Below, in pieces: positions 16,822 through 28,323 of a stretch of 64,000 bases of DNA. The notes beneath the pieces were generated by a model. The model did not search any database and was not told the origin of the DNA. It worked only from the letters and a program-made list of their open reading frames with translations. The stretch comes from Brenneria sp. hezel4-2-4 (GTDB taxonomy: Bacteria > Pseudomonadota > Gammaproteobacteria > Enterobacterales > Enterobacteriaceae), in NCBI RefSeq assembly GCF_013155275.1, contig NZ_JABJXS010000002.1:310001-374000 (forward strand), written 5' to 3'. The position numbers were made by a program, and so were the translations under genes. Each line of letters opens with the position of its first letter. The stretch's first letter is position 1.

Positions 16822-17432
16822 GACGTGGATGATTAAGCTATATCGAATTCAGTGGTGATACTGTACCTTATTTACTCTCTTTTAGTTAAATAAATGTTTA
16901 TGTGGCGTTTTTTGAATATGAAAGAACAGCGTATACACCGGTGGTATGCCCGTTATCGCTGACGGATAAATACCGTCGTTAACGCTGTTACGCCATTGAT
17001 AATAAATAAATTTCGCCGTTCAGCAAACGGAATATGGCCGAAGCCGGGTAAAGGAGGTATTTGGTCTCGTTGGCGTCGAAATGGGCCGGTACATATTAAG
17101 ACTTTTCTTAGTATGTGCTTTCGGAAGTGAATCTTCAGCTGTTTCAGGCAACAATGGGTTTGCCGACATCGTTTGAATTGGGGAGTAATCGGCGACGATC
17201 GGTGTCAATATCGCGCTGATTTTGAGAAAAAGACGGTTGATGCGTTTTTAACGCGGAAAGCGGTGAATTTTATCGGTTTTCCACTTATCAACCCGATTTA
17301 TCATCTATTGGCGTTCGCGTTGTTTAAACGCTGACCTATTATGATGAACCATATCTTTATCAAGTTGTCGGAAAGCTAACTTATCCATTAATATGGATTT
17401 TAGTTGATTGAAGCACACGAACAGGGGGAGTT
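16822..17432. other. Intergenic region upstream of opgG
   Basis: About 610 bases with no credible gene. It must hold the divergent start signals of the DUF2946 gene and opgG. In E. coli opgC is divergent from opgG at this place; here it is absent. Arms AACAGCG and CGCTGTT near 16924 and 16983 enclose a 50-base segment, of unknown meaning. Confidence 0.5.
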
Positions 17433-19001
17433 GTGCTGGTTAATAAATTTCGAGTTAAACAGCGGGTTGCTAGCCTTCGCTGGCTTTCGGCGGTAGTCAT
17501 GTTGTCTTTAAGTTCGGTACCGGCTTGGGCATTTTCGATTGATGATGTTGCGCAACAAGCGGAAAAATTGGCGGCGAAAGGTTTTGAAGCGCCGAAAAGC
17601 AATCTTCCGGCGCAATTCCGTGATATGAAATTTGCTGATTACCAGCAAATTCTGTTCAATCACGAAAAATCATACTGGAATAACTTACAGACGCCGTTCA
17701 AGCTACAGTTCTATCACCAGGGGATGTATTTCGATACGCCGGTGAAAATTAATGAAGTGACTGCGACAACGGTAAAGGAAATTAAATACTCGGCGGATTA
17801 CTTTAATTTTGGTTCAGTCAACCACGACCCTGACACCGTGAAGAACCTCGGTTTTGCCGGGTTTAAAGTGCTCTATCCGATTAATAAAGCGGGTAAGGAC
17901 GATGAAATCGTCAGTATGTTGGGCGCCAGTTATTTCCGCGTCGTCGGCAAAGGCCAGATTTATGGGTTGTCCGCGCGCGGTTTGGCGATTGATACGGCGT
18001 TGCCTTCCGGTGAGGAGTTTCCGCGCTTCCGCGAGTTTTGGATCGAACGTCCGAAACAGAATGATAAACATCTGGTGATTTATGCCTTGCTTGATTCGCC
18101 GCGCGCGACAGGGGCATACCGCTTTGTGGTCTATCCGGGGCGCGACAGCATCATCGATGTTCAATCTAAGGTATTCCTGCGTGATAACGTGGGCAAGCTG
18201 GGCGTGGCGCCGCTGACCAGCATGTACCTGTTTGGGCCGAATCAGCCGTCTTCAACCTTGAACTACCGTCCCGCGTTACATGATTCCAATGGCTTGTCGA
18301 TCCATGCCGGCAATGGCGAGTGGATTTGGCGGCCGCTGAATAATCCTCGGCACCTGTCCGTCAGTACCTATGCGGTGGAGAATCCGAAAGGATTTGGGTT
18401 GTTGCAGCGCGGGCGCGATTTCGCCGCTTATGAGGATCTTGATGATCGTTATGATTTGCGTCCGAGCGGCTGGATAGAACCAAAAGGCGAATGGGGCAAA
18501 GGTAAAGTCGAGCTGGTTGAGATCCCGACCGCCGATGAAACCAACGATAACATCGTCGCTTTCTGGACGCCGGATGTTTTACCGGAAACGGGTAAGCCTC
18601 TGGAACTGAGATATCGTTTGCATTTCACCCGCGATGAAGATCAGTTGCATTCGCCGGATATCGCCTATGTTCAGCAGACCCGCCGCTCGACCGGCGATGT
18701 TAAGCAGTCGAACCTGATTCGCCAGCCCGACGGTACGATCGCTTTCATCGTGGACTTTGTCGGCCCGACGCTAAAAGCGATGGATGAAGCGACGCCTGTC
18801 GCCGCTCAGGCCAGTATTGGCGACAACGGCGAGATTGTGGAAAACAGCGTGCGCTATAATCCGGTGACGAATGGCTGGCGTCTGACGCTGCGTCTGCGTG
18901 TGAAAGATAATAAACAGCCAACAGAAATGAGAGCAGCGTTGGTTAATGGTGAAACAACATTGACCGAAACCTGGAGCTATCAGCTACCTGCTAATGAATA
19001 A
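17433..19001 (+). CDS. opgG: OpgG, periplasmic glucans biosynthesis protein
   Basis: A 522-residue periplasmic protein required for making osmoregulated periplasmic glucans (beta-1,2 backbone, beta-1,6 branches). The signal peptide ([20 protein letters not shown]) is preceded by a short basic extension from the GTG start at 17433; GGGGGAG just upstream supports this start. The mature part ([14 protein letters not shown] onward) follows E. coli OpgG closely, including [15 protein letters not shown] and [19 protein letters not shown]. The stop overlaps the opgH start by 8 bases, so the two are translationally coupled. In plant pathogens of this group opgGH affects virulence and motility (established for Dickeya). 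Confidence 0.97.
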   Translation: MLVNKFRVKQRVASLRWLSAVVMLSLSSVPAWAFSIDDVAQQAEKLAAKGFEAPKSNLPAQFRDMKFADYQQILFNHEKSYWNNLQTPFKLQFYHQGMYFDTPVKINEVTATTVKEIKYSADYFNFGSVNHDPDTVKNLGFAGFKVLYPINKAGKDDEIVSMLGASYFRVVGKGQIYGLSARGLAIDTALPSGEEFPRFREFWIERPKQNDKHLVIYALLDSPRATGAYRFVVYPGRDSIIDVQSKVFLRDNVGKLGVAPLTSMYLFGPNQPSSTLNYRPALHDSNGLSIHAGNGEWIWRPLNNPRHLSVSTYAVENPKGFGLLQRGRDFAAYEDLDDRYDLRPSGWIEPKGEWGKGKVELVEIPTADETNDNIVAFWTPDVLPETGKPLELRYRLHFTRDEDQLHSPDIAYVQQTRRSTGDVKQSNLIRQPDGTIAFIVDFVGPTLKAMDEATPVAAQASIGDNGEIVENSVRYNPVTNGWRLTLRLRVKDNKQPTEMRAALVNGETTLTETWSYQLPANE

Positions 19002-21543
19002 GTCAACTTCTTCTCTCGATTATATCGGGAAACTGCCCTTGTCTGCCGAGCAGGCAAGGGCTCTGCGCGAAAAACTACCGCCGTCGGATAATATCGATCA
19101 GTCCGCATTACATCAGGCATTGTCTGGCGACAGCCAGGCCAGGATTCAGCGAGAAGAAGATGCTGCGCTGAATTCGGTTCAGACTCGTCTGGAAATGGCC
19201 TGGCCGGATGGTTTGAATGACGGGAAGCAACTGGGCAAGGATACCGAAGGGCGGACGGCATTGAAGGCCATGCCGACAATCACCCGTTCTTCGATGTTTC
19301 CCGATGTCTGGCGCACCAACCCGCTGGTTCGCTGGTGGGAAAGTCTGTTGGGACGAACTGTTCCGCCTCGCCATCATTCCAGCCCGGAAGAAACGATCTC
19401 TGAAAACAGATGGCGTATGGTCGGTACGATCCGGCGCTATGTCTTGCTGATTCTGACGCTTTTTCAGACGGCGATTGCAACGTGGTATATGAAAACCATC
19501 CTGCCCTATCAAGGCTGGGCGTTGATCGACCCGTTTGAGATGGCCGATCAGCCCTTGATGCAATCATTCCTGCAATTGCTGCCGTATGTGTTGCAGAGCG
19601 GCATTCTTATCCTGTTTGCGGTTCTATTCTGCTGGGTTTCCGCGGGCTTCTGGACTGCGCTGATGGGATTCCTGCAACTGCTGATTGGCCGGGACAAGTA
19701 CAGTATTTCCTCCACCACGGTTGGCGATGAACCGCTTAATCCGGAACATCGTACCGCGCTGATCATGCCTATCTGTAACGAAGATGTAGAGCGCGTATTT
19801 GCCGGCCTGCGCGCCACGTATGAATCCGTGGAAGCCACCGGGATGATCGAGCACTTCGATATTTATGTGTTAAGCGACAGTAACGATCCGGATACCTGCA
19901 TCGCAGAGCAAAAGGCCTGGATGGAGCTTTGCCGCGACGTGGGCGGAGCAGGGCGTATTTTTTACCGTCGACGCCGCCGCCGCGTAAAACGCAAGAGCGG
20001 CAACATTGACGACTTTTGCCGCCGCTGGGGCAATCAATACAGTTATATGGTGATTCTGGATGCCGACAGCGTAATGAGCGGCGAGTGTCTGACTTCTCTC
20101 GTCAGGCTGATGGAAGCGAATCCCAATGCGGGGATTATCCAGTCCTCGCCGAAAGCATCGGGTATGGATACGTTGTATGCGCGCTGCCAGCAGTTTGCAA
20201 CCCGCGTCTACGGCCCGCTGTTTACCGCCGGTCTACATTTCTGGCAGTTGGGCGAATCCCATTACTGGGGGCATAACGCCATCATCCGGGTGAAGCCGTT
20301 TATCGAACATTGCGCGTTGGCGCCGTTGCCAGGCGAGGGTTCATTCGCGGGGGCCATCCTTTCGCATGATTTTGTCGAAGCGGCGTTGATGCGCCGGGCC
20401 GGATGGGGAGTCTGGATCGCCTACGACCTGCCGGGCAGCTATGAGGAATTGCCGCCTAACCTGTTGGATGAGCTGAAACGCGATCGCCGCTGGTGTCATG
20501 GCAATCTGATGAACTTCCGGCTGTTCCTGGTTAAAGGCATGCATCCGGTGCACCGTGCGGTGTTCCTGACTGGCGTCATGTCCTACCTGTCGGCGCCGTT
20601 ATGGTTCATGTTTCTGGCGCTGTCTACGGCGTTGCAGGTGGTGCATACCTTGATGGAGCCGCAGTATTTCCTGCAACCCAGACAGCTATTTCCCGTGTGG
20701 CCGCAGTGGCGCCCGGAGTTGGCCATCGCGCTATTCTCAACCACGCTGGTGTTGTTGTTCTTACCCAAACTGTTAAGCGTGATCCTGGTGTGCGCCAAAG
20801 GCGCGAAAGCCTATGGCGGTGTGTTGCGCCTGTTTGTTTCACTGCTGTTGGAAATGCTGTTCTCTGTTTTATTAGCGCCGGTCAGGATGCTGTTTCATAC
20901 CGTCTTTGTGGTCAGCGCATTTCTGGGGTGGTCGGTACAGTGGAACTCGCCACAGCGTGATGATGACGCTACGCCATGGGGTGAGGCTTTTGTTCGCCAT
21001 GGTTCGCAGTTAGCGTTGGGACTGGTTTGGGCGATAGGGATGGCGTGGTTGGACCTGCGTTTCCTGTGGTGGCTTTCCCCCATCGTGTTCTCACTGATTC
21101 TGTCGCCGTTCGTCTCCGTTTATTCCAGCCGGGCTTCATTGGGGCTGGCCTGTAAACGAGCCAAACTGTTACTGATCCCTGAAGAATATGCGCCGCCGCG
21201 CGAACTGGTTGCGACCGATGAATATTGTCGATTGAACCGTCAGCGCAAGCTGGATCATGGCTTTATTCAGGCGGTTTTTGACCCGTCGATTAATGCGCTG
21301 GCCAGCGCGATGGCGACGGCCCGCCATCGTTTCAGTCAGGCTATTGAGGATGTGCGTGAGCAGAATGTCAGTGATGCGCTCAGCCGAAAACCGCAAGAGG
21401 TCGGCGATAATCAGCGGCTAATGCTGCTGAGCGATCCGGTGACGATATCCCGCCTTCATTACCGTTTATGGCAGATGCCGGAACAGTATGCGGCGTGGTC
21501 CGATTATTACCGCAATCTACCCTCGCCGTTTATTAAGCAATAA
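18994..21543 (+). CDS. opgH: OpgH, glucan glucosyltransferase
   Basis: An 849-residue inner-membrane family-2 glycosyltransferase making the linear glucan from UDP-glucose. A long cytoplasmic N-terminus precedes two helices (about 145-220). The catalytic domain has LSDSNDPD, the DxD-type [11 protein letters not shown] near residue 354 and the (Q/R)xxRW motif RDRRWCHGN near 498; several C-terminal helices follow. E. coli OpgH also blocks FtsZ in rich medium through its N-terminal region. Overlaps opgG and is closed by a bidirectional terminator. Confidence 0.97.
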   Translation: MNKSTSSLDYIGKLPLSAEQARALREKLPPSDNIDQSALHQALSGDSQARIQREEDAALNSVQTRLEMAWPDGLNDGKQLGKDTEGRTALKAMPTITRSSMFPDVWRTNPLVRWWESLLGRTVPPRHHSSPEETISENRWRMVGTIRRYVLLILTLFQTAIATWYMKTILPYQGWALIDPFEMADQPLMQSFLQLLPYVLQSGILILFAVLFCWVSAGFWTALMGFLQLLIGRDKYSISSTTVGDEPLNPEHRTALIMPICNEDVERVFAGLRATYESVEATGMIEHFDIYVLSDSNDPDTCIAEQKAWMELCRDVGGAGRIFYRRRRRRVKRKSGNIDDFCRRWGNQYSYMVILDADSVMSGECLTSLVRLMEANPNAGIIQSSPKASGMDTLYARCQQFATRVYGPLFTAGLHFWQLGESHYWGHNAIIRVKPFIEHCALAPLPGEGSFAGAILSHDFVEAALMRRAGWGVWIAYDLPGSYEELPPNLLDELKRDRRWCHGNLMNFRLFLVKGMHPVHRAVFLTGVMSYLSAPLWFMFLALSTALQVVHTLMEPQYFLQPRQLFPVWPQWRPELAIALFSTTLVLLFLPKLLSVILVCAKGAKAYGGVLRLFVSLLLEMLFSVLLAPVRMLFHTVFVVSAFLGWSVQWNSPQRDDDATPWGEAFVRHGSQLALGLVWAIGMAWLDLRFLWWLSPIVFSLILSPFVSVYSSRASLGLACKRAKLLLIPEEYAPPRELVATDEYCRLNRQRKLDHGFIQAVFDPSINALASAMATARHRFSQAIEDVREQNVSDALSRKPQEVGDNQRLMLLSDPVTISRLHYRLWQMPEQYAAWSDYYRNLPSPFIKQ

Positions 21544-21565
21544 TGCACGGCTGGGCGTAACCGAT

Positions 21566-21600
21566 AAAAAGCAACGGCATATATATCCGTTGCTTTTTTT
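21566..21600. terminator. Bidirectional terminator between opgH and mdtG
   Basis: A 12-bp arm AAAAAGCAACGG pairs with CCGTTGCTTTTT around an AT-rich loop, with T runs on both strands. It lies between the two convergent stop codons. Confidence 0.9.
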
Positions 21601-21624
21601 TACGCCCGATAACGTATCGGTCGG

Positions 21625-22851
21625 TTAGTCGCCGGGAAGCTCAAGCCTTGACGCGCGACGTTGTAAACTTCGCCAGGAGTAGACGACGTTGATCATGACA
21701 ATCAAGGCGGTAACGATAAAGACCGCCCGAAAGCCATAGGTGGCGGAAATGGATGCCCCCAATATGGGGCCTGCCACATTACCTACATCACGGAACGACT
21801 GGTTATAGCTGAATATTCGTCCTGCGACATGATTGGAGGAGTGATAAATCAGCAGCGTTTGCACCGCCGGCAGTAACGCCCCATCCGCCGCCCCCAGCAG
21901 GAAGCGCAGTACGCCCAACTGCCACGGCGTCTGTACGAAAGCCATGGGAATAAGCAGTAAAACGGACACTATCAGCATGGCGATCAGAATACGCTCAGGG
22001 CCGATTTTATCACCTAGCTTGCCTAATTTCGGGGCGCTGATCAGCGCGGATACGCCGGGAATAGCGGCGATCATGCCGCTGATAAAGGCCAGATTTTGAG
22101 TATGTCCCGCCAACTCTCGAACGAACAGCGTGAGTATCGGCGCGACGGACCCTGTGGCTACCTGGATAATTAACGTAGTAATAAACAGACTTAAAACCAG
22201 CCTGGGGTTTTTCAGCGATGTCATCACCTGCCGGCCGTTTAACATGTCTTTTTTGCGAATGGTGGTAAAACGTTCCTGAACGAAAATCAGCGTGATCAGA
22301 AAACAGACCAACAGCACGGCGGCCGTGATAAAGAATACCGGACGTAATCCATAGCTATCCGCTAAATAGCCGCCGATAAGGGGGCCGATAAGCGCGCCGC
22401 TGACGGCTCCGGTTGACAACGTTCCCAGCGCCCAGCCGCTTTTATTGCGCGGAACCTGGGTGGCGATCAAGGCATTGGCATTAGGAACAAATCCCCCCAG
22501 TATGCCGAGGGCGGCGCGCAGAAATAGAAATTGCCAGATATTTTGCGCCAGCCCCATGAGTAGCATCACGATGCACATGCCCAGCGCCGAACGTAACAGC
22601 ATCAGCTTGCGGCCTTTGCGATCGGCAAGCCGTCCCCAAAAAGGAGAAGCGATGGCGGAGAAGAGAAACGTGATGCTGAAGACCACGCCAGACCATAAAT
22701 TCAACGCTTCGTGGCCGGTGACGCCCAAAAGCTCCACATAAAGCGGAAGAAATGGCATAACCAGACTGAATGCGGCACCGGTGAAAAAGCAACCTAACCA
22801 GGTAACATAAAGATTACGCTTCCAATCAATAGGCTCCGCTTCTGGTGTCAT
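21625..22851 (-). CDS. mdtG: MdtG, major-facilitator multidrug efflux protein
   Basis: A 408-residue MFS transporter with 12 hydrophobic helices. The loop 2-3 motif appears as [19 protein letters not shown] and is repeated in the second half as [15 protein letters not shown]. coli MdtG (YceE) gives resistance to fosfomycin and deoxycholate and belongs to the marA-soxS-rob regulon. Order opgH-mdtG-lpxL agrees with E. coli apart from the missing msyB and yceK. Confidence 0.94.
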   Translation of the reverse strand: MTPEAEPIDWKRNLYVTWLGCFFTGAAFSLVMPFLPLYVELLGVTGHEALNLWSGVVFSITFLFSAIASPFWGRLADRKGRKLMLLRSALGMCIVMLLMGLAQNIWQFLFLRAALGILGGFVPNANALIATQVPRNKSGWALGTLSTGAVSGALIGPLIGGYLADSYGLRPVFFITAAVLLVCFLITLIFVQERFTTIRKKDMLNGRQVMTSLKNPRLVLSLFITTLIIQVATGSVAPILTLFVRELAGHTQNLAFISGMIAAIPGVSALISAPKLGKLGDKIGPERILIAMLIVSVLLLIPMAFVQTPWQLGVLRFLLGAADGALLPAVQTLLIYHSSNHVAGRIFSYNQSFRDVGNVAGPILGASISATYGFRAVFIVTALIVMINVVYSWRSLQRRASRLELPGD

Positions 22852-23035
22852 AAGTTTCCGATAATGTTGTTGGTGTTTTTTGTGTGAGAGCGCAAACGAA
22901 AAGGCAACAAGTTAATTATTGCATAGCAGGCAATGCATTAAGTATGTGCCGCTTACCGGCTATCGGCAAGATAATCATCATGGATGGATAAAAATACGGC
23001 GGTTTTTCAGTCGGGTAGCGCCGCTGGGCGGCCTG

Positions 23036-23061
23036 CCCTCCACGCCAGCCTCCGTGGAGGG
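23036..23061 (-). terminator. Possible terminator hairpin after lpxL
   Basis: A perfect 9-bp inverted repeat (CCCTCCACG / CGTGGAGGG) with an 8-base loop ten bases beyond the lpxL stop. No T run follows on the minus strand, so this may be only a weak or Rho-aided terminator. Confidence 0.45.
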
Positions 23062-23070
23062 GGAATCGTT

Positions 23071-23991
23071 TTAATATAGCGACGGCTCACCTTCCGGCCG
23101 GGTTTTAAAGCGACGGTGTAACCACATATACTGGTCGGGCGCCAAGAGGATATTTTTTTCCACGATCTTATTCATCCACGCTGCGGCAGCCTCTTGGCTT
23201 TCCAGCGGGATGTCTGATTCCGCCGGCTGAATCAATAACTCATAGCCTTTACCATTCGGCAGGCGGCGCGGCACAAACGGAACAATCGCCGGTTTGGCCG
23301 CTTTGGCCAGCATGTAACTTCCCACCGTGGTGGCGGCTTTATCAACGGCAAACAGAGGCACGAATACGCTGCTGCGCGGGCCATAATCGTGATCGGGGGC
23401 GTACCAGATAATCTCACCCTGCTTAAGCGCTCGGATCATGCCTTTCAGATCCTTGCGGTCCAGCATGGATTTGTTTGAACGCATTCTTCCCCAGGTCTGT
23501 AACCAGTCAATCAGTTTGTTGTCGTTGGGGCGATAGACACCGATGCCCGCATTATAAATGCCAAAAATGCGTGCGCCGAGCTCCAACGTCAGGAAGTGCA
23601 GACCGATCAGCAATACGCCTCGATTTTCCTTGCGCGCCTGATGCATATGTTCCAGACCTTTTACCGTAAACCAACGGTCTATACGCCAGTCAGGCCAGAA
23701 CCATGCCATGCCGGTTTCAATTACTCCCATCCCAACGGCTTCAAAATTTTTTCTGACTAATCCGTCTCGCTCCGCCAGCGGCATATCAGGGAAACATAGC
23801 TCAATATTCCGGGTGGTGATTTCAACACGGCGCGGCAGAAGTCGCATCGATAGATGACCAAGCCCGGTACCGATACGGTAGAGCAGGGGATAAGGTAACA
23901 ATACCACCAGGTACAGCATGCCAACACCCAACCAGGTCAACCAGTAACGCGGGTGCAGTAGGGAACGATTAAAAACGGGGATTTGTGTCAT
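23071..23991 (-). CDS. lpxL: LpxL, Kdo2-lipid IVA lauroyltransferase
   Basis: A 306-residue inner-membrane acyltransferase that adds the first secondary acyl chain (laurate in E. coli) to Kdo2-lipid IVA. The catalytic HX4E/D dyad is His132 and Glu137 in [10 protein letters not shown]; other conserved parts are an N-terminal membrane anchor ([20 protein letters not shown]), GIYRPN-type [10 protein letters not shown], and [15 protein letters not shown]. Divergent from trhO, as in E. coli. Its promoter lies within the 386-bp gap. Confidence 0.96.
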   Translation of the reverse strand: MTQIPVFNRSLLHPRYWLTWLGVGMLYLVVLLPYPLLYRIGTGLGHLSMRLLPRRVEITTRNIELCFPDMPLAERDGLVRKNFEAVGMGVIETGMAWFWPDWRIDRWFTVKGLEHMHQARKENRGVLLIGLHFLTLELGARIFGIYNAGIGVYRPNDNKLIDWLQTWGRMRSNKSMLDRKDLKGMIRALKQGEIIWYAPDHDYGPRSSVFVPLFAVDKAATTVGSYMLAKAAKPAIVPFVPRRLPNGKGYELLIQPAESDIPLESQEAAAAWMNKIVEKNILLAPDQYMWLHRRFKTRPEGEPSLY

Positions 23992-24377
23992 GGCCTCAGT
24001 ATCAAATTCTGGTGCTTGCAGGCACTCATACTGTTAAAGGATAAATAGAATTTCCTCTCAATAGGATAGATTATTGCGGGAGTTTGCTTAGAAAACAAAT
24101 TTGCGGCGCGCTATAGCCTGATTTTTATACAAAAAATAAGTGAATCGAAAATGGCAATAGCGGCAACGAGGCGTTCGTCAGTTTTAATGGCGGCAAAATG
24201 GATGAATCGCGGCTATCTAATGAAACGGATCTTCACCGGCATTGCGCGGGGGGAGCGCCATTTGACCTCCTGACAGCGATGCCGCTATCGGGTATGATGC
24301 CGGGCGATTCAGTCTGTCAGGATAATCCTGGCGGTAAACAGTAACGATTAACCTCAGTGAAGACAGGAAAGTACACC
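23992..24377. other. Divergent lpxL/trhO intergenic region
   Basis: No gene. It contains the trhO promoter (24270-24298) and, presumably, the lpxL start signals on the other strand, which I could not place. Confidence 0.6.
24270..24298 (+). promoter_or_regulatory. Sigma-70 promoter of trhO
   Basis: CTGACA (24270-24275) and TATGAT (24293-24298) are separated by 17 bases; each matches five of six consensus positions. It lies about 80 bases before the start codon. Confidence 0.75.
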
Positions 24378-25448
24378 ATGCCAGTGTTACATAACCGGGT
24401 TTCCAATGAGGAGCTGAAAGCGCGAATGCTTGCTGAAACCGAGCCGCGTACCACAGTCTCTTTCTATAAATATTTCACCATTGATGAGCCGAAAGCATTT
24501 CGCGACCTTCTGTATAGCCAGTTTGCGCAGCTAAAGGTGTTTGGGCGGATCTACATTGCGGCGGAGGGCATCAATGCTCAGATCAGCGTACCGAATAATC
24601 AGTTTGATGCGTTTAAAACCGTGTTGTTTGGCGCCCACCCGGCGCTTGACCAGGTACGGCTGAACATTGCATTGGACGACGACGGAAAATCGTTCTGGGT
24701 TTTGCGCATGAAGGTGCGTGACCGCATCGTGGCCGATGGCATTGATGATCCCACATTTAACCCGGCGAATGTCGGTCAGTATCTGAAAGCCGAACAGGTC
24801 AATGCCATGGCGGACGATCCCGATACGCTATTCGTTGATATGCGCAATCACTATGAATACGAAGTCGGGCACTTTGAAAATGCGTTGGAGGTTCCCTCGG
24901 ATACCTTCCGCGAGCAGCTTCCAATGGCGGTGGAAATGCTTAATACGGCGCGTGATAAGAATATCGTCATGTATTGCACCGGGGGGATCCGCTGTGAAAA
25001 GGCGAGTGCTTATATGCTCCATCACGGTTTTAAACATGTCTACCACGTCGAGGGCGGGATTATCGAATATGCCCGTCAGGCAAAAGCGCAGGGGTTGCCG
25101 CTGAAGTTTATCGGTAAAAACTTTGTGTTTGACGAGCGACTGGGAGAGCGAATTTCTGATCAAGTGATTGCGCATTGTCATCAGTGCGGCGCTTCTTGCG
25201 ACAGCCATACCAACTGCCGTAATGAAGGCTGTCACTTGTTGTTTATCCAGTGCCCGGCATGTGCGGAAAAATATGAAGGCTGTTGTAGCGCAAGCTGCCA
25301 GGAAGAATGCAAGCTTCCACTGGAAGAGCAACGCGCGCGGCGCAGCGGGCGTGAAAACGGTATGAAGATTTTCAATAAATCGAGAGGATTATTGCAGTCG
25401 ACATTAGCGATTCCATCGCCGCCTGCGGAGGGCGACGCAGCGAAGTAA
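24378..25448 (+). CDS. trhO: TrhO, tRNA uridine-34 hydroxylase (YceA)
   Basis: A 356-residue rhodanese-family enzyme that hydroxylates wobble uridine to ho5U in an oxygen-dependent way. An N-terminal ferredoxin-like domain is followed by the rhodanese domain with the active-site Cys200 in [14 protein letters not shown] Cys-rich C-terminal region ([14 protein letters not shown], then [20 protein letters not shown]) probably binds zinc. ATG 24378 ([10 protein letters not shown]) matches E. coli; the longer in-frame start at 24357 has no support. Confidence 0.95.
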   Translation: MPVLHNRVSNEELKARMLAETEPRTTVSFYKYFTIDEPKAFRDLLYSQFAQLKVFGRIYIAAEGINAQISVPNNQFDAFKTVLFGAHPALDQVRLNIALDDDGKSFWVLRMKVRDRIVADGIDDPTFNPANVGQYLKAEQVNAMADDPDTLFVDMRNHYEYEVGHFENALEVPSDTFREQLPMAVEMLNTARDKNIVMYCTGGIRCEKASAYMLHHGFKHVYHVEGGIIEYARQAKAQGLPLKFIGKNFVFDERLGERISDQVIAHCHQCGASCDSHTNCRNEGCHLLFIQCPACAEKYEGCCSASCQEECKLPLEEQRARRSGRENGMKIFNKSRGLLQSTLAIPSPPAEGDAAK

Positions 25449-25456
25449 CCCGATAA

Positions 25457-25489
25457 AAAAAGCCCTTTCAGGCGTCGAAAGGGCTTTAA
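25457..25489. terminator. Bidirectional terminator between trhO and yceI
   Basis: AAAGCCCTTTC pairs with GAAAGGGCTTT (11 bp) around a 7-base loop. A-tract on the left and a short T-tract on the right serve the two convergent genes. Confidence 0.85.
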
Positions 25490-25511
25490 TCAACATTTCG
25501 GCGGTGGATTA

Positions 25512-26087
25512 TTACTGACGAATGCCTTCGACGGAAATGATCAATTCAACTTCCTGGGACGCCGGCCCCAGATCGGTCGTAATATTAAAGTCTTTCAGCT
25601 TGATCGCGCCTTCTGCTTCAAAGCCGGCGCGATGATTACCCCACGGATCGCTACCCTGACCAATCAATTTCGCATCCAGCTTAACCGGCTTGGTTACGCC
25701 GTTTAAGGTCAGGTTACCGGTGATATCGTATTCATCGCCGTCTTTTTTCACTTCCGTCGAGGTGAACGTCGCCTGCGGATATTTGGATACGTTCAGGAAG
25801 TCCGCACTGCGGATGTGTTTGTCGCGTTCAGCGTGGTTGGTATTGACGCTGTTGGTATTGATGGTGACATTGACTTTATCGGCGGCAGGGTTGTTTTCAT
25901 CAAAAGTAAACGAACCGTCAAAATCGTTAAAACCGCCATAAATCCAGCTATAGCCCAGATGATTAATGCGGAATTGAATAAACGCGTGCTGGCCTTCCTT
26001 ATCAAACTTGTAATCGGCAGCCAGCGCCGATCCGGCAGAGGCAAGCAAGGACGCGACAGTCAGGCCCAGTAGTGTTTTCTTCAGCAT
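25512..26087 (-). CDS. yceI: YceI-family periplasmic protein
   Basis: A 191-residue exported protein with a signal peptide ([20 protein letters not shown]) and a YceI lipocalin-like beta-barrel ([47 protein letters not shown]). The family binds polyisoprenoids; E. coli YceI is induced by high pH and osmotic stress. It is separated by 26 bases from yceJ upstream in the same direction, so the two form an operon, as in E. coli. Confidence 0.95.
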   Translation of the reverse strand: MLKKTLLGLTVASLLASAGSALAADYKFDKEGQHAFIQFRINHLGYSWIYGGFNDFDGSFTFDENNPAADKVNVTINTNSVNTNHAERDKHIRSADFLNVSKYPQATFTSTEVKKDGDEYDITGNLTLNGVTKPVKLDAKLIGQGSDPWGNHRAGFEAEGAIKLKDFNITTDLGPASQEVELIISVEGIRQ

Positions 26088-26113
26088 TGGTATTTCTCCA
26101 TAAATCCAGAAAG

Positions 26114-26668
26114 TTATGGGATGTTGCGACCCAACATCCGCTTCAAGGTGATATCTCTATCGATAAAGTGATGCTTTAATGCGGCTAAACCGTGCAGTGC
26201 TGACAAAGCCACCACCACCCAGGCAAGATAAAGATGCACGGTGCCGGCAATATCGGCTTGATCCGTCAAACCGGTTACGCTGGCTGGAATGGAAAACCAG
26301 CCAAAAACTGAAATAGGTTGTCCCTCGGCCGTGGAAATCAGATAGCCGCTGATTAATATCGCAAACAGCACGACATAGAGGGTAATGTGCGCCAGCGTCG
26401 CGCTGATGCGGGTAAAGGTTGAATAGCTGCTTAGCGGCGGAGGCGGCGGGGAAATGAAGCGCCAGATAACCCGAAAGATCATAACGGCAAAAAGCAGCAT
26501 ACCGACGCTTTTATGAATTTCAGGCGCGCGGTGATACCAGACATCATAGTATCCCAGTGATACCATCCAAAGTCCGAGCGCAAACATACCATAGATGGTC
26601 AGTGCGGCAGTCCAGTGGAGAAGAATGCTGATATGACCGTAACGAGATGTAGTATTACGCCAAAGCAT
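26114..26668 (-). CDS. yceJ: YceJ, cytochrome b561-type membrane protein
   Basis: A 184-residue inner-membrane cytochrome b561 with four helices. Haem-ligand histidines are visible in [33 protein letters not shown] and [14 protein letters not shown]. Relatives oxidise ubiquinol and donate electrons to periplasmic acceptors such as superoxide. First gene of the yceJ-yceI operon. Confidence 0.93.
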   Translation of the reverse strand: MLWRNTTSRYGHISILLHWTAALTIYGMFALGLWMVSLGYYDVWYHRAPEIHKSVGMLLFAVMIFRVIWRFISPPPPPLSSYSTFTRISATLAHITLYVVLFAILISGYLISTAEGQPISVFGWFSIPASVTGLTDQADIAGTVHLYLAWVVVALSALHGLAALKHHFIDRDITLKRMLGRNIP

Positions 26669-27141
26669 GGTGATGGCTCCTGATCGAGTAACATAGGCAC
26701 CTGGAAAAGCTAAACAGATAAAAACGTAAAATCAATATAAAATCATCTATCATAACAATAGCGCAACATTGAACAGTTTTTTTGAATTTAAATTCATATC
26801 TTATTCAATTTTATTATTGTAATTATCGAGGTAAAAATCCTTTGATTACTTACCTTTTCAATCGCATCGGTATGAAAAATCGAGGCGGATAAAAAATATC
26901 GCTAAGCGCGATGTGTTTTATCCATTGAATAATTATGTCGCCTTGGCTGCCCGCCGTGAGTATCAAATTGGGTTGGATTATTGTTTTAACTGAATAACTG
27001 AGGCAAAGAAGAAAAAAAGAAATGTGGTTGAACGCTTGAAATAACGGCGCCGTCAGTAAGACGGCGCCGTTATTGGTGACAGTGAATCAAAAATCAATAA
27101 ATCTGGTATAAAATAATAATATTAACAAACTATATCAATAA
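26669..27141. other. AT-rich spacer between yceJ and bssS
   Basis: 473 bases with no gene. In E. coli yceO and solA lie here; neither is present. It holds the bssS terminator (27040-27074) and the promoter area of yceJ. Confidence 0.6.
27040..27074 (-). terminator. Very stable hairpin after bssS
   Basis: A perfect 15-bp inverted repeat (AATAACGGCGCCGTC / GACGGCGCCGTTATT) with a 5-base loop, about 70 bases past the bssS stop. The AATAA/TTATT ends give short U-rich tails in both directions, but no long T run. Confidence 0.65.
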
Positions 27142-27396
27142 CTAATGTTTTCGATAATCAAGGGACTGACTGTCGGTTGATTCGATTTTAGCAATGCCAG
27201 CTTCAAGTATGTATATAAGTTGTCTGGCGACATCTGTCGTTAACCATAGCGTTCGGTCAACTTGCGCTTCGTCCGGAGCCTGATCCGCCGTGGCTAAATA
27301 GTGTAAGCGGATCATCATGGCGTCATAACTGTCAACAGTGCTTATGTCCCAACCTACAAGAGGATGTGTCTGAATAACTTCATTTTTTCTATCCAT
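27142..27396 (-). CDS. bssS: BssS, biofilm regulator
   Basis: An 84-residue protein nearly matching E. coli BssS (YceP): NEVIQTHPLVGWDISTVDSY, then LWLTTDVARQLIYILEAGIA and KIES. BssS affects biofilm formation, indole and AI-2 signalling and motility genes in E. coli; the mechanism is not established. Its place two genes from dinI is as in E. coli, apart from the extra small gene between them. Confidence 0.95.
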   Translation of the reverse strand: MDRKNEVIQTHPLVGWDISTVDSYDAMMIRLHYLATADQAPDEAQVDRTLWLTTDVARQLIYILEAGIAKIESTDSQSLDYRKH

Positions 27397-27611
27397 AAAT
27401 ACCCCTTATTGACTAGTTACTAACATGAGTGACTAACGAGGTTTAAGGTGGCTCCTTATTTAGAAGAGCTCTATTAGTATATCGTCGCTTATTTAATTTA
27501 TGGGAAATATTTGCAGAAAATGTGTAAAAATTTTTTTGTTTAATAATTAAGCAGCCGGGGCGAAAATACATTCGCCCCGGATCCTGTTAATGAATAGGAA
27601 AAATGAAAATG

Positions 27612-27869
27612 CTATTCGGTATTTAAACCGGCATTTTTCTCTAATGTCGCGGCAAAATGGGCCAGGTGTTTTTTCATCAACGGATCCCGGTTCTCATTTT
27701 GAGATTCCAGTTTCAGATTATGGATCAGAAGCTGGTTTGCTTTTTCATCAAGACAGAAGACCAGAGATGAAAATGCAAGCTCCAATGCGTCAATTTTGCG
27801 CTGCTGGGCACCAATCAACGCCAGCAGCTCACCGAATGTCATTGCTTCTTCTGGTTTTTCTACTGCCAT
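27612..27869 (-). CDS. Hypothetical helical protein (85 aa) between bssS and dinI
   Basis: An 85-residue, largely helical protein with heptad-like leucines (FGELLALIGAQQRKIDALEL, then FSSLVFCLDEKANQLLIHNL). ATG 27869 is chosen, with AGGA nine bases upstream; a longer frame to 27893 is unlikely. No signal peptide. The length and one-helix-hairpin character recall small anti-adaptor or DUF2594-type proteins (IraP, YecF), but similarity is not convincing and I assign no function. It has no counterpart at this place in E. coli. Confidence 0.72.
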   Translation of the reverse strand: MAVEKPEEAMTFGELLALIGAQQRKIDALELAFSSLVFCLDEKANQLLIHNLKLESQNENRDPLMKKHLAHFAATLEKNAGLNTE

Positions 27870-28064
27870 AACAGATATCCTCAGTCGTACCAACAGGATG
27901 GTGAGAGCCTAATGGTGAGCGTTATTCGCGCTTATAACTTATCATTTAAGCCCAATCTTTCAACAGACTCAACAACATGCCAGAACACAGCGTATAAAGC
28001 GAGTCCCTGCCTAAAAACGATGGTGTAAAATATTCACGATCGATACTATTATTCAGAAACCAGT

Positions 28065-28304
28065 CTATTCAGGTATAAACCAGTCGTCCGCACTTTCCCA
28101 GGTTTCTTGCAGAATTTCAGATATGCGCTCTTTGTCATCTTTACCGGCGCCCATCACGGTAAGGCTATTGGCCGCCGCATAACGAACCTGAACCGGGATA
28201 TCGGGGTAATGCCGATGAATTCGTTGCCCCAGTTCATTCGTCAGCGCCTCAATGGCGCCTGCCGGCAAGGGAGATGACTTTGCTAGGGTAATTTCTACAC
28301 GCAT
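28065..28304 (-). CDS. dinI: DinI, SOS-response modulator of RecA
   Basis: A 79-residue DinI protein: MRVEITLAKSSPLPAGAI, then LTNELGQRIHRHYPDIPVQV, and an acidic C-terminal helix (ISEILQETWESADDWF) that binds RecA in the filament groove. DinI stabilises RecA filaments and limits UmuD processing. ATG 28304 is chosen over an ATG four codons upstream because MRVEI is the family start. A LexA box lies 20 bases upstream. Confidence 0.96.
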   Translation of the reverse strand: MRVEITLAKSSPLPAGAIEALTNELGQRIHRHYPDIPVQVRYAAANSLTVMGAGKDDKERISEILQETWESADDWFIPE

Positions 28305-28323
28305 GATGGCCTCCAAGTTTTAA

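Noticed and set aside
17020-17208. 62-codon minus-strand frame upstream of opgG
   Set aside because: Ser/Thr/Pro-rich peptide without start signals; more likely chance.
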